From the NCBI RefSeq assembly GCF_016587435.1, contig NZ_BNJJ01000018.1:117096-181095 (forward strand): DNA of 64,000 nt, read 5' to 3'. Below are positions 50,522 through 60,294 of the stretch, piece by piece (position 1 is the first letter of the stretch; each line of letters starts with the position of its first letter). Position numbers and translations under genes: made by a program. The notes beneath the pieces are model-generated. The model was not told the origin of the DNA, searched no databases, and saw only the letters and a program-made list of their open reading frames with translations. This DNA comes from Dictyobacter formicarum. GTDB taxonomy: Bacteria > Chloroflexota > Ktedonobacteria > Ktedonobacterales > Ktedonobacteraceae.

Positions 50522-52316
50522 GGCTCTCCCGTAGAAATAGTGCTCAGCCATAACACGTAGCATACCTGAGCACCCGTTGGCGTAAAAGCTCAAAACTGCC
50601 GCGTCCATACATCGAACGCTTGATGAGTTTCAGTCGATTCACCAAACCCTCTGTTGGACCATTGCTGTAGGGAAACTGAAACGCTGCTTGCACAGCTGAA
50701 AAATCTCGCCGAATTCCCAGGGCAAAGGCTTCAATCTCAGGAATGCCACAGTCAGCACAGATGCCGAGCCAGGCTTCCAATTGATCCGCCTGACGTTCTT
50801 TGAGGAGCTGGCGAACGTGTTGCGTCAGACGATACATGGTTTCCACTGCAGGCTCTTGTCGAATACATGTAAGCATCTGGTGGTCTGCCGCGTCCAGTTC
50901 CGCAGGATCGTTCATCAGCAACCAGGAGAGAGACCGAGCTGACCTGAGCGGCTCTGAAAGAAGGATGTGAGGTGTTTGGTTCTCATCAGGAATCGTGGTT
51001 CCCTGATGTTCCATGGTGCCATTGAGCGTCTCTGGTTGTTGTTCTCCCTGACGGCGCGGCAGGAGTCCTTGTGATTGAAGCCAGCGGAGGACCGTTTTGT
51101 AACTTCCCACGTAGCCTTGATCGCAGATTTCACGATAGAGATGTTGCCCATTCAGACAGCCTTGCTCGGTGCGCCGTCTGAGATAGCTCTTGTAGGGAGA
51201 AAGAATGCTTCGCCCAGAACCAGATGGTGCGCGAGGTGCTCGTTCAGGGAAGGTTTCAGCAGCCACATATTTGTACACCGTCGTGCGTGTGAGGTGAAGC
51301 TGGCTCGCGATACGAGCAATGGGAAGCTGTTGCTGGAATAATGCATTGACCTCGTCATACCGTGTTTTCCGGCGAGCACGGGCATCCTGCTGTGACTGGC
51401 GCTCATTGGAACTGCGTTCACGTGGCAAACGAGGATAGGGAGCTGCTGTATCGGGAACAACATGGCGTTGAAGTTGGGAATAGACACGATGGAATGCTCG
51501 TTCGAGCATCTCGCGCCAGTTTTTCTGAAGATGCCAACGATCAACCACTTGCCGGGCCAATGGTGCTCCTTCAGTCGCTCCACGTGCATATTCTCCTGAA
51601 CGATCTCGACTGATCCATTGGACGCCAGGATGGGCACGCAACCAGGTCGCAAGCGTGCTTGCTGTTCGATCTGGCAAGAGATCGATCGGCTGATGACGCT
51701 CCCAATCGATGAGCAAGGTCCCATACCGATTTCCTTTCCGAAAGGCGAAGTCATCCACCCCAAGGATCTTCGGCGTTGGAACCATGGGGGAATTGGTCCT
51801 GTGGATCTGGCGCAAGAGCGTATCAGGACTCATCTGGATTCCCAGGTGAGAAAAAAGGTGAGATCCAAGTTCGCCACCAACGAGAAGTGCGAAAACATCC
51901 GCCAAAGTGCGCAGTCGTACGGTCTTCCGAGAAGCAAAGGCGACCACCTTGGGCAGCCGTTCCGCAAATGTAGCTTTCTGGCACGCAGGATTGAGGCAGC
52001 GGAAGCGCCGGACGTGTAACTGTAATTGGACGCGCTCACCACACACAGGCAAATCGTGCGGCGAGCGGATGTACCAACTATGGATGCGCGACGATTCCTG
52101 CTGGCAAGCCGGGCATGCAGCCATCGTACGCTGAGAGATAGCAATAATGAGCACACGATCATCGACGATGCGACTCTCGGTGACGTGAAAATCGGGCAAA
52201 GAAAAAGGGAGCGTCATCACAATACAACATCCTTGTCGCTACAAACATCTCTCTTCTTTGTACGAATCAGGAGCATCTCAGACGATATGGCTGAGCACTA
52301 TTTCTACGGGAGAGCC
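50522..52316 (-). mobile_element. ISL3-family insertion sequence
   Basis: Perfect 28-bp inverted repeats (beginning GGCTCTCCCGTAGAAATAGT) lie at 50522-50549 and 52289-52316 and enclose one transposase. The size is 1795 bp. The 8-bp flanks differ. Confidence 0.92.
50544..52220 (-). CDS. ISL3-family transposase
   Basis: The 558-aa protein has the zinc-binding N-terminus (CPACQQESSRIHSWY, RRFRCLNPACQKATF), the DDE core start GVDDFAFRKGNRYGTLLIDW, then DLLPDRTASTLATWLRAHPG and ISRDRSGEYARGA. An internal HTH (LPIARIASQLHLTRTTVYKY) and the C-terminal GPTEGLVNRLKLIKRSMYGR follow. It is about 40 percent similar by eye to the ISL3 transposase at 3679. Complete and probably active. Confidence 0.92.
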   Translation of the reverse strand: MMTLPFSLPDFHVTESRIVDDRVLIIAISQRTMAACPACQQESSRIHSWYIRSPHDLPVCGERVQLQLHVRRFRCLNPACQKATFAERLPKVVAFASRKTVRLRTLADVFALLVGGELGSHLFSHLGIQMSPDTLLRQIHRTNSPMVPTPKILGVDDFAFRKGNRYGTLLIDWERHQPIDLLPDRTASTLATWLRAHPGVQWISRDRSGEYARGATEGAPLARQVVDRWHLQKNWREMLERAFHRVYSQLQRHVVPDTAAPYPRLPRERSSNERQSQQDARARRKTRYDEVNALFQQQLPIARIASQLHLTRTTVYKYVAAETFPERAPRAPSGSGRSILSPYKSYLRRRTEQGCLNGQHLYREICDQGYVGSYKTVLRWLQSQGLLPRRQGEQQPETLNGTMEHQGTTIPDENQTPHILLSEPLRSARSLSWLLMNDPAELDAADHQMLTCIRQEPAVETMYRLTQHVRQLLKERQADQLEAWLGICADCGIPEIEAFALGIRRDFSAVQAAFQFPYSNGPTEGLVNRLKLIKRSMYGRGSFELLRQRVLRYATCYG

Positions 52317-52399
52317 ATGGAATTGGGTACTTGACACCATCAGGTGTACCGTTTTTCATGGCTGTCAAACACTGTCTTATAAAGCAAATAGTGGATGCT

Positions 52400-52948
52400 T
52401 CACCGGACAGGCGTCGGCGTCACAATGATGATCTTTGTGGGTTCTGTCACGGTTGCCGGTAGGAAGAACAGCAGCAATAGCGCCACGAGTACCACAGCGA
52501 AGCTCATCACTAACCAACGCTGAGATGATTGTAGCACATGCAATTTTTCTTGCCCGGTCTGATCGTATGCAGCTCTGATGTTGACCCAGGCTCCCACGCT
52601 GACTTCATCAAGGTTGACCTTATCATACACTTTCGGGATGAAGACCCGCGTGGCCTGGTAGAGGCTGATGAACCAGAAAAGCGGCGGCAAAAAGAGGATG
52701 CAGAGAAGGAGCCAGCCAGGAGGAAATCCTTGCATCCCACTCAGCTGCTTTCTCAGGTCGCTCAGTGCGAAGATCGCGATGTAGGCCGCCTGAAGGGCCG
52801 AGGTAACGGCAATCAATTGTCTGGCAGCTTCCTCGATCCTTGCCAGAGCTTTTACCGGCTCCTCATTTGCTATTGCGCGCCAGTAATCAGCGGAAGCCTG
52901 AAGGATTTTTTCCTCATCGGCGGTAAACTGATGGCCTTGTCGCGTCAT
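52400..52948 (-). CDS. Membrane protein, third gene of the CHAT-STAND operon
   Basis: The 182-aa protein has a helical N-terminal domain (FTADEEKILQASADYWRAIA, ALARIEEAARQLIAVTSALQ) and two or three hydrophobic helices (AAYIAIFAL, WLLLCILFLPPLFWFISLY, WLVMSFAVVLVALLLLFFLP). It ends TPTPVR outside or inside the membrane. Its ATG overlaps the stop of the zinc-ribbon gene (ATGA), so it is translated together with it. I recognise no family. In this setting it may be a membrane effector or anchor of the CHAT protein. Confidence 0.65.
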   Translation of the reverse strand: MTRQGHQFTADEEKILQASADYWRAIANEEPVKALARIEEAARQLIAVTSALQAAYIAIFALSDLRKQLSGMQGFPPGWLLLCILFLPPLFWFISLYQATRVFIPKVYDKVNLDEVSVGAWVNIRAAYDQTGQEKLHVLQSSQRWLVMSFAVVLVALLLLFFLPATVTEPTKIIIVTPTPVR

Positions 52949-53205
52949 GGCAATGTTTCTCCCTGGAACGTGGGAATCTCATCGCGGTAATCCAGAAACC
53001 CTTTGTCCCTTCCCAGTACAAGACGACGTGTATTCCAGTAAGCAGGCACCTCGACCTTGTTTGGACGGCTACAATGCTCACAGTAGAACGTATTGGTTAT
53101 GGTTTGCGTTACGGACATCTTCAGATTCGGCATCACAGTGACGATAGCGGTTGTTTCCTTTCCACAGTAGCCACAATCAAACTTCAGCACTTTCTCTTCA
53201 GGCAT
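52945..53205 (-). CDS. Small zinc-ribbon protein, second gene of the CHAT-STAND operon
   Basis: The 86-aa protein (MPEEKVLKFDCGYCGKETTA) has two CxxC pairs, DCGYCGK and FYCEHCSR, about 30 residues apart, typical of a zinc ribbon. The start at 53205 follows GAGAGGA, which overlaps the stop codon of the giant upstream gene (TGA at 53219-53217). The role is unknown. Confidence 0.65.
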   Translation of the reverse strand: MPEEKVLKFDCGYCGKETTAIVTVMPNLKMSVTQTITNTFYCEHCSRPNKVEVPAYWNTRRLVLGRDKGFLDYRDEIPTFQGETLP

Positions 53206-53216
53206 AGCACATCCTC

Positions 53217-56200
53217 TCAATTTTTTTCAGGCGTATCAGGTTCACCATCCTCATCTTTCGAGATATCGGCGAATGCTGCATCAATGCTCTCTTCTCGTGA
53301 TCGACGTAACAAACGGCGATGGAGTTCAATAAACGCTCGCGATTCATCATCCACTTGATCAGGCAATAATGCTTGCAGCACCTCATCCGCCTCAATTTGT
53401 AACAGGTCCGGGTATGTGCGAACGAGACGCTGTGATTCCTCCCAATCCTTTGCCTGGAGAAATTCCAGCACATGACGTTGAAGCCACTCTCGTGGTTTCA
53501 GGTAGATGTTTGGAAAGGGAAGCGCCCCGGCATATTTACGCCAGAGGTGTACAAAGCGTGTCGTATCCATATCTGCGCGAATGCGGCCAGCAACACGCCA
53601 TGCGAAGGTGCGTGATGCACATGTGCGTGTTTGCGTTTGCAGTTCTTCCAGAATCAATATAGCCTGGATGGTGTATTTCAGTCCGTTGACCAGATTCTTC
53701 TGCTGGCAGGCGAGCAGACCAAGTCGCCCTAACGCATTGGCCTGCCCGGAGCGATCACCGAGCTTTTTTGCGATGCTCAGTCCCTCCTTATAATATCGCC
53801 TGGCCGTTGCAAACTCGCCTCGACGCTGCGCCAGAATACCAAGGTGGTGGATCGTACTCCCATAGCCTTCCTGATTTCCCGTTTGTTGGAAGAGTGTGAG
53901 GCTTTCCTGGTAGAAGCGTCGCGCTTCTTGCTCATCATCTCGTCTATCTGCCAGGGTTCCGAGCTGATGCAATGTCGTGGCACAACCATTGAGATCGTTC
54001 AGCCGCCGTTTGATCGCCAGACTTTCCTGGTAGCAGTATTGTGCCTCCTGGTCATGTTCCTGATCCTGGGCCAACATTCCAAGCTGATGCAGGACAACAG
54101 CCTGGCCTTCCTGGTCATCAAGTCGTTTGAAGTAGACCAGGCTACGCTGATAGAACTGCTGCGCTTCCTGATAGCGACCCTGTTCATGGGCAATCAGTCC
54201 CAGTTGGTGCAAACTCGATGCCCGTCCCGGCATGTGGCCGTGGCGCTCAAACGTTGCCAGATTTTCCTGATACGCCTGTTGTGCTTCCGCATACTTGCCC
54301 TGTTTATACGCGATCATCTCTATCTGGTGTCGTGTCGCAGCTTGCCCAATCGGATCGTGCAGGTGTTCGGCTAGCTTCAGGCTGTTCTGGTAGAGATGAC
54401 GTGCCTGTGTGTAATCCCCACGTTCTTGAGCCAACATGCCCATCTGGTGGAATGTAGCCGCCTGCCCGGCGAGATGATGGAGGCGAGTGAAGGCCTCCAG
54501 GCTGTGCTGATAGAGGCGATGTGCCTCCTCAATGTTCCCCTGATCCTGAGCCAGGGTACCCTGGTGCAGCATAACGCTGGCTTGTCCGGATTGGTCTTCC
54601 AGTGTTTGAAATTGCTCCAGGCTCTCCTGATAAAAGTGGTTCGCATCGCCATCGTTGTGTTGCATGTGTGCGAGCATGCCCAGGTGAAAAAGTGTGCTGG
54701 CACGCCTGTTTCTATCTCCCAACGCCTCGGTGATCGTCAAACATTGCAGGTAGTGATGCCGTGCATCCTCATATGCTCCCAGGTCCTGGAATACTGTTCC
54801 TAACTGAAAATGTAAAGCGGCTTCCGCGACGCGATCCTCTTGCTTCTCGAGAATGGGGAGAATCTCCTGAAATAGCCGGATGGCTTCGTCATATTTCCCT
54901 TGTTCCTGTGCCAGCGTCGCTAAAGCGTGCAGTCCCTCGGCAATGCCACCTGGATCATCCACCTGTCGAAAAAGATCCACACTCTCCTGATACAGACGGG
55001 ATGCTTCATTCATATGGCCGAGGTTCTGTTCGATGGTGCCCACCTCACGCAACACTCCGGCAAGGCCACCGAACTCCTGCTCGTGCTCGAAAATTCTCTG
55101 TGCATCGTGATAGTGGCGTTGGGCCTGCGCGTAGTTCTCTTGTTCCTGGGCAATCGTACCAAGTTGATAGAGAACCATTGCCGTACGAATGACCTCACCC
55201 AGCGCTTGAAAGCGCTCCAGGCTCACCCGATAGCGTTGTTGCGCCTGTGGATAGTCGCTCTGAAGCTGCGCGATCACGCCTTGTTGATATATTGCTCGAG
55301 CTACCAGTACGCTATTCGCCTCATTGTTCTCTTTGATCACCTGAGCGCAGAGGCGCGAGAGGCGTTGATAGAGTCCTGCTCGGCGCAAAGCATCTGCCAT
55401 GTTGAGCACCAGTTCTCCTGCATCGTGGTAGTGACCTGCTTCGCGGAAAAGATCATACGCCTCAAGATAATCAGTGAGTAGGTGGCTTTCTTGATCAGCA
55501 TACTGCTCATACCATTGAGCCAGCTGGAACTGGATTGCTTTGCGTTCTTCATCCTGCAGCTGTTGCGTGACATACTGCGAGGGAATGCTATGGAGATGAT
55601 ACAGGTGCCGGAATGGATCATAGTATAGCAGTTCCCCATCCACCAACGGTTGCCACTCCTGCTCACTGGCGTGGAGTCCCTGCTCAAGGGCCGCTCGTGG
55701 GAAATCCTGACGGAACACACTGATGCGTCTCAACAGCGTCTTCGAAGCTTCTGGGAGACGAGCCAGTGTGGCCTCCAATGCAGATACCTCGACCATTTGT
55801 CGCCGGACCTGTTCCCACACCACTGCAGAACGTCGTTTATGTTCCTGTGTGATGCGATTGAATGCATCATGCACAAGCGACTCGAGATCCTGCTCGGCGG
55901 CCCTGCTACCAAGCAGATCATAGATAGCAGGCACCCCGCCGAACTCGTGAACGAGGATATCACGCACGGCCCCACCAAGATGAACGAGCCCGGGATGCCG
56001 TGCCACTAATTGCCGGGTTTCATACACGCTGAGCTCTTGAAGTGAGAGGCGCAGCAGCTTCATATCCAATGCCGCTTCAGATGGAAAGTCTGTGGGCGCA
56101 AAGCGTCCGCACACCATGACACGTCCCTCGTGCACGTTCCTCAGCAATGCGTGTAACAACGTGAACATATCTGGATCGCTCGCCGTCTGGTCGGCAGCGA

Positions 56201-57713
56201 GCGCTTGCTCGATATCATCAATGATGAGCAACAATGGCCCAAGCTGGTTCAACGCGTCAATATTTGCATTGATCTTTGCTGCCACACTCATCTGAGGATC
56301 AGGAAGGATCAATTCCTGAAGGTGCGGAGCACCAAGACGGTGCAAGAACTCAGCCAAATGCCAGAGTATCAGATCCACCTGCTGATAGCTCTTGCAACTT
56401 AGCAGAAGGGCAGCCCGATACTGTTGCCCAGAACGCCTGGCTGCCTGCAGCATGAGCGTTGTTTTGCCCATCCCAGCTGGTCCATTGATCAACGCCATCA
56501 CGGGGCCAGTCCCTGGCGCAGCCTCAAGCATCAATTGCAACGCACGCAATTCGCGATGTCGTCCGACAAAGTGATTCGTTGGTGTAGGAAGGTCAGCCGC
56601 AATGGCGACGGGTGCGAGTAGTGGGTCGGCCTCTCCAGCAAGGCTATGGCCAGAGAACGGCGTCACCAGAGCATGGGAATTACATTGAAGGACGGGAACA
56701 GGCCACTCAGGCAAATTGGCATCCGCCAGTGCGCAGCGGACGGCTAGTATCCCAGCGGCCAGTGTCCTTTTTTTGAGGAAGGAACCATACCACACGGCAC
56801 TTGCACACTGACTCGCCGCGTACGAGAAATTTGCCTGCTGGGCCAGGACTGCGGGTATTCCTGCGGTGAGCAGCGTTTGAGCAAGGCTAAAGATATTGAG
56901 ATGCGTATTGCCCAGAGCGGTCTGGCATCCGTGAAGTACGACGGCGTACAACGCGTGTTCTTGCAATAGACCTGCAACCCGTTCCGCAGCGATTGGGCGT
57001 GATCTGCCAGTTGCATCCTCCCAGAGAAGGGCGCCACCCTGTACATCATTGTATTCACCATGGCCGATATAATGAAGGATATGCGGTTGGAACGTACTGA
57101 GTGCCTGATTGACGCGCTCTTCAGTTACTGTATCTTCGACCTGTAGATGGACCAGGCCTTGTTGGCGTCCCATCTGAAGCGCATGTTCAACCGCTGCTCG
57201 TTCACTCTCAACATCGACGCGTGATTTCTCCTCAAGGTCTGGTGGTGAGGATATGAGTACGAGCACGCGCAATGGCAACTGCATTGGTGCAAAGTCCTTG
57301 TCGGACGGAGTCAACCGGAGGATTGGACGTCGACGTGCGAGAAAACCGGTGTCATCAGTGTGATCTGGATCGTAAAGCAATTCCCAGGGAAATGCGGCGA
57401 GTGCTGGTGGCAGAAATAGACCAATGGGACTGGCATCTAGGCGCAACAGAGGTGCAATCGTTATCTGTTCCTGGGGGGAGATCAAAATTTGCCAGAGCCG
57501 AACACCAGCCTCGCGGAAAAGATCAAAGGGAGAAAGTAAGCCAGAGGGATCAATACCATCATTGAATACTGCCTGAACTCGGCGGAAAAGGTCGTAGAGC
57601 ACCACCTGCGTCCCATGAAACTCTATAGGATAGCTGATGTCGTTGCAACGGATCCAGAAAGAACCAGGGAGATCTTCACGTGTTTCTATGTATATAGTAA
57701 GGAACCTTTCCAC
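53217..57713 (-). CDS. CHAT protease-STAND ATPase-TPR protein
   Basis: The 1498-aa protein starts with a CHAT (caspase-HetF-associated) domain with dyad H218 (HYIGHGEYND) and C263 (VVLHGCQTALG). An NB-ARC/AAA-type STAND ATPase follows (FVGRHRELRALQLMLEAAPG, Walker A GPAGMGKTTL at about 411-420, Walker B LLLIIDDIEQAL near 490). The last half is about 15 TPRs of the kinesin-light-chain type (AQRHYHDAQRIFEHEQEFGG, EARRFYQESLTLFQQTGNQE). This is the layout of signal-triggered NTPases whose TPRs bind a trigger and release a protease. It heads a three-gene operon. Conflict or programmed cell death is the likely role, by analogy. Confidence 0.9.
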   Translation of the reverse strand: MERFLTIYIETREDLPGSFWIRCNDISYPIEFHGTQVVLYDLFRRVQAVFNDGIDPSGLLSPFDLFREAGVRLWQILISPQEQITIAPLLRLDASPIGLFLPPALAAFPWELLYDPDHTDDTGFLARRRPILRLTPSDKDFAPMQLPLRVLVLISSPPDLEEKSRVDVESERAAVEHALQMGRQQGLVHLQVEDTVTEERVNQALSTFQPHILHYIGHGEYNDVQGGALLWEDATGRSRPIAAERVAGLLQEHALYAVVLHGCQTALGNTHLNIFSLAQTLLTAGIPAVLAQQANFSYAASQCASAVWYGSFLKKRTLAAGILAVRCALADANLPEWPVPVLQCNSHALVTPFSGHSLAGEADPLLAPVAIAADLPTPTNHFVGRHRELRALQLMLEAAPGTGPVMALINGPAGMGKTTLMLQAARRSGQQYRAALLLSCKSYQQVDLILWHLAEFLHRLGAPHLQELILPDPQMSVAAKINANIDALNQLGPLLLIIDDIEQALAADQTASDPDMFTLLHALLRNVHEGRVMVCGRFAPTDFPSEAALDMKLLRLSLQELSVYETRQLVARHPGLVHLGGAVRDILVHEFGGVPAIYDLLGSRAAEQDLESLVHDAFNRITQEHKRRSAVVWEQVRRQMVEVSALEATLARLPEASKTLLRRISVFRQDFPRAALEQGLHASEQEWQPLVDGELLYYDPFRHLYHLHSIPSQYVTQQLQDEERKAIQFQLAQWYEQYADQESHLLTDYLEAYDLFREAGHYHDAGELVLNMADALRRAGLYQRLSRLCAQVIKENNEANSVLVARAIYQQGVIAQLQSDYPQAQQRYRVSLERFQALGEVIRTAMVLYQLGTIAQEQENYAQAQRHYHDAQRIFEHEQEFGGLAGVLREVGTIEQNLGHMNEASRLYQESVDLFRQVDDPGGIAEGLHALATLAQEQGKYDEAIRLFQEILPILEKQEDRVAEAALHFQLGTVFQDLGAYEDARHHYLQCLTITEALGDRNRRASTLFHLGMLAHMQHNDGDANHFYQESLEQFQTLEDQSGQASVMLHQGTLAQDQGNIEEAHRLYQHSLEAFTRLHHLAGQAATFHQMGMLAQERGDYTQARHLYQNSLKLAEHLHDPIGQAATRHQIEMIAYKQGKYAEAQQAYQENLATFERHGHMPGRASSLHQLGLIAHEQGRYQEAQQFYQRSLVYFKRLDDQEGQAVVLHQLGMLAQDQEHDQEAQYCYQESLAIKRRLNDLNGCATTLHQLGTLADRRDDEQEARRFYQESLTLFQQTGNQEGYGSTIHHLGILAQRRGEFATARRYYKEGLSIAKKLGDRSGQANALGRLGLLACQQKNLVNGLKYTIQAILILEELQTQTRTCASRTFAWRVAGRIRADMDTTRFVHLWRKYAGALPFPNIYLKPREWLQRHVLEFLQAKDWEESQRLVRTYPDLLQIEADEVLQALLPDQVDDESRAFIELHRRLLRRSREESIDAAFADISKDEDGEPDTPEKN

Positions 57714-57822
57714 ATGAGCACTCCTTCAATACTCTATAGGTGTCCCCTGCAGCAGAATTATTGCAATACTCTGCTTTACCACTTCCATTGTATCATGCTG
57801 TCTGGATCATAGTAAAATGGGT

Positions 57823-57983
57823 GGTAGTGTTGCAAAAAAATTTGCGCTGAGAAAATGGAGCGGGCAATGACGGCACAAGAAGCATTGCCGCAGAGAAAAG
57901 GTGCATGTTCTGCATCTTTCCCTGGCGAGAGCTGTTCGCGTGCCCTTAAATTTGCTGAGCTTTAAATTTTTTGCAACACTACC
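57823..57983. repeat. MITE, 161 bp
   Basis: GGTAGTGTTGCAAAAAA at 57823 and its complement ending at 57983 bound a short AT-rich-ended segment with no ORF, upstream of the CHAT operon. The end sequence resembles IS6-type termini, so a resident IS may mobilise it. Confidence 0.7.
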
Positions 57984-58582
57984 CTATTTCCTATGCCATG
58001 CCAGATTATGCGAGAAAGCCCATCCGCTGAAAGCGCCTGGCAGTGTGGCAAGTTTCTTGAGAAACAGCCAAATTTATAGGATAAATGACAGCCAGCTGGC
58101 CGTTTCTTGCTACAGCGTGCGTCTGTCGTCAGAATGCCATCACCCCCAGAACGGTCATATTCCCCCCCATTCGGATGCACAGATTCCGTCCACACGAATT
58201 CGTGCTGGATCGGCTCTGCGCCTGGTATGTTGGGGTAGGCTCTAGTAGAGTACCACTCTACGAGAGCGCCCCTTCTGCTGCCCCTGGTAGGCGATCCCAC
58301 GCCAGTCCCATCACCGGCCGTGTTTCTTGTCTTACTCTCGTCTCACTCGCAGATAGCTTCCCTTCTCTCTCCTCCCACAGGTATACTTCCCTCCTTCAGA
58401 GCGTTGCTCGTGTCTCTCTGCCCGCGTCCTTCTCCCTGCACTCTCGTTGTTCTTGTAGCCATTTCTGCGCTCGTCTCCGTGTTTTGCTCTTCTTCTGATG
58501 CTCTCCCCTCTGCTGTGTCGGAGAGACATCAGGAAGGAGTGGAGAGCGCGTGTGGAGAGCGCGTGCTGGCAGACCATGAGCG

Positions 58583-58622
58583 CGCGCCACCAGGCACGCC
58601 ACCAAGCACGCCACCAGACACA
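58583..58622 (+). repeat. Short tandem repeat, 12-bp unit
   Basis: Three successive copies of CGCCACCARGCA-like units occur here. The preceding stretch (GAGAGCGCGTG repeated near 58541 and 58554) is also repetitive. Confidence 0.6.
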
Positions 58623-59441
58623 CACGTCAGCGTCTTGTACCCACGGCAGGCTGGGGAACGGACACCCTCCCCGCTGGGTGGCCGCTGGTTCTCATGGTGC
58701 TCGCCCGCATTGCCTCACCACAGCCGGAAGAGCGTTGGCAGCCTGGTGAGAGCAGCGGCGCCCTGATCGCGCTGGCCAAAGAGCACAACGAAGGGGTGGT
58801 GCCGGCAAAAAGCGGGCCGCGAATGCAGCGGTGTTCCCACGCCAGAGGGTATCTGGGAGGGGCGCTGCACCACTGGATGTGAAGGAGCGTGTGACTGCGA
58901 GTGGATGCGCGTCGGTGAGACAAGGAGTGGTGCAGCGCCCAGCATGGCCCTGGCTGGCCGGCGTTGCTCATCATGCTTCCATGATACTATTGAATGATAC
59001 CACTGACTGCTCCGATCCCTCCACGAGCACCACGCGCACGGTGAGGCGCTTCTGGTAAATTGGGTCAATCTTCGACCAGTTTTGAGCTGAAACAGAGGAA
59101 ATCGGCGTGAAACATGGGAATTCTTTACAAAGCACATGGGAACATGGCTCTGGAGGCGGCTTGTTCCATTCAACAGGTGGAAATTCAGGTCGAACAATGG
59201 GTGCTTTTAGCGCATTCCATGTCTGCCTGTGCGACTGGATCGAGCACTCGCACACGTGCAGAGATCAACCGTCATCGAGGGAGGCCCAAGATGGTCAATT
59301 TCATGAGATTTTCGTATCCGGCCTGAGTGCGAGCGAGAAGCACCAAATGCCAGAAGGCACAGAATGCGAAGCATTTGTCCACAGATGCGATTGCAAGGAA
59401 AGTAGCAACGTCATCTACGCTGTTTCTTACCAGCATTTCCT

Positions 59442-59468
59442 CCATTGAAGCTTAGTAAGCTTCAATGG
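59442..59468. promoter_or_regulatory. 27-bp perfect palindrome upstream of the HTH gene
   Basis: CCATTGAAGCTTA and TAAGCTTCAATGG are exact complements around one G. It lies about 70 bp before the small HTH gene at 59540 and could be its autoregulatory operator, or a bidirectional hairpin. Confidence 0.5.
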
Positions 59469-59539
59469 ACAGAATCAAGCATGCTCTCTACAATAGAGAT
59501 TGTCAATCTCCAATGCAAAAATTAAGGGACAGCAGCTAG

Positions 59540-59857
59540 ATGGCAAAACGACAACGCGATACTCGCAGGTATACCCTTTTTGGGCTCCAAATTCATGCTT
59601 TGTGCGTTAAACAGAACATGAGTTTCCGAGCGTTAGCTAGAGAATCAGGTATGAGTCCAAATTCTCAAATGGCCATTATACGAGCCTGCCGTGGGGAGGT
59701 AACGCCTCAGCGAGATACACTTCTGGGATGGTGCCGTGTATTGCAGGTGAATACAGCACAACGAGGTTGGCTGCTGCACTACTGGCACTATACCATACCA
59801 GAGGAAGAAGGGAATATTCACGCAGGAGAGAGACAACCTGATCACAGCAAGCAGTAA
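59540..59857 (+). CDS. Small XRE-like helix-turn-helix protein
   Basis: The 105-aa protein holds LFGLQIHALCVKQNMSFRAL, ARESGMSPNSQMAIIRACRG and VTPQRDTLLGWCRVLQV. This is the spacing of a Cro/C1-type HTH, in which an ALA.ESG turn is followed by a recognition helix. The tail is hydrophilic. It lies downstream of a 27-bp palindrome and upstream of a kinase gene. A local repressor is the most likely role. Confidence 0.65.
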   Translation: MAKRQRDTRRYTLFGLQIHALCVKQNMSFRALARESGMSPNSQMAIIRACRGEVTPQRDTLLGWCRVLQVNTAQRGWLLHYWHYTIPEEEGNIHAGERQPDHSKQ

Positions 59858-59862
59858 TATGT

Positions 59863-60234
59863 TCATAAAAAATCTTCCCAGCGAAAAATAGCGCTCCAGG
59901 GAGGTTCCGACGTTAGAGCTACCAGGAGCATGGCAAGGATTCCCTCTGCGCCTGGATGTTCCCATAGGCGATCTCTAGCCTGATCGATACTTCCTCTTTT
60001 CAAATATATCCAGGATGTGCGATCTTTCCCAGACGCCGCATGGTAGCTGCGGTCCCATTGCACCGTGTAACACAACTGATGGGCCATGATTTGCTCGCTA
60101 CGACGATGATCTATGTACGAGGAACACATCCTGACCTCCAACAAGCAGTTGAAACCATTGCTTGGGTCTAGGGTCAACAAACGGCCGCTTTGTGTGTGCG
60201 AACAGGAAGAACGTCGTGAAGTGAAAAGGAGCAC
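59863..60234 (-). CDS. Hypothetical protein, doubtful
   Basis: A 123-codon minus-strand frame reads plausible protein in its second half (IMAHQLCYTVQWDRSYHAAS, QARDRLWEHPGAEGILAMLL), but I find no convincing ribosome site or family. An internal start at MAHQL is equally possible. It is divergent from the kinase gene at 60295. Confidence 0.3.
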   Translation of the reverse strand: MLLFTSRRSSCSHTQSGRLLTLDPSNGFNCLLEVRMCSSYIDHRRSEQIMAHQLCYTVQWDRSYHAASGKDRTSWIYLKRGSIDQARDRLWEHPGAEGILAMLLVALTSEPPWSAIFRWEDFL

Positions 60235-60294
60235 ATAAGCACGATCATCTTATGTGGAACCAGACGAAGAGATAAAGGAGAAACGCATCCGATT

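Larger units (their letters stand above)
57984..59539. other. 1.5-kb region without recognisable gene
   Basis: Several open frames exist on both strands but none has a ribosome site with family-like sequence. The region is CT-rich on one strand near 58330-58500 and carries a short tandem repeat (58583-58622) and a perfect palindrome (59442-59468). Confidence 0.45.

Noticed and set aside
58332..58974. Several Arg/Ser/Pro-rich frames on both strands
   Set aside because: Composition-driven frames in a CT-rich region with no ribosome site or family resemblance.
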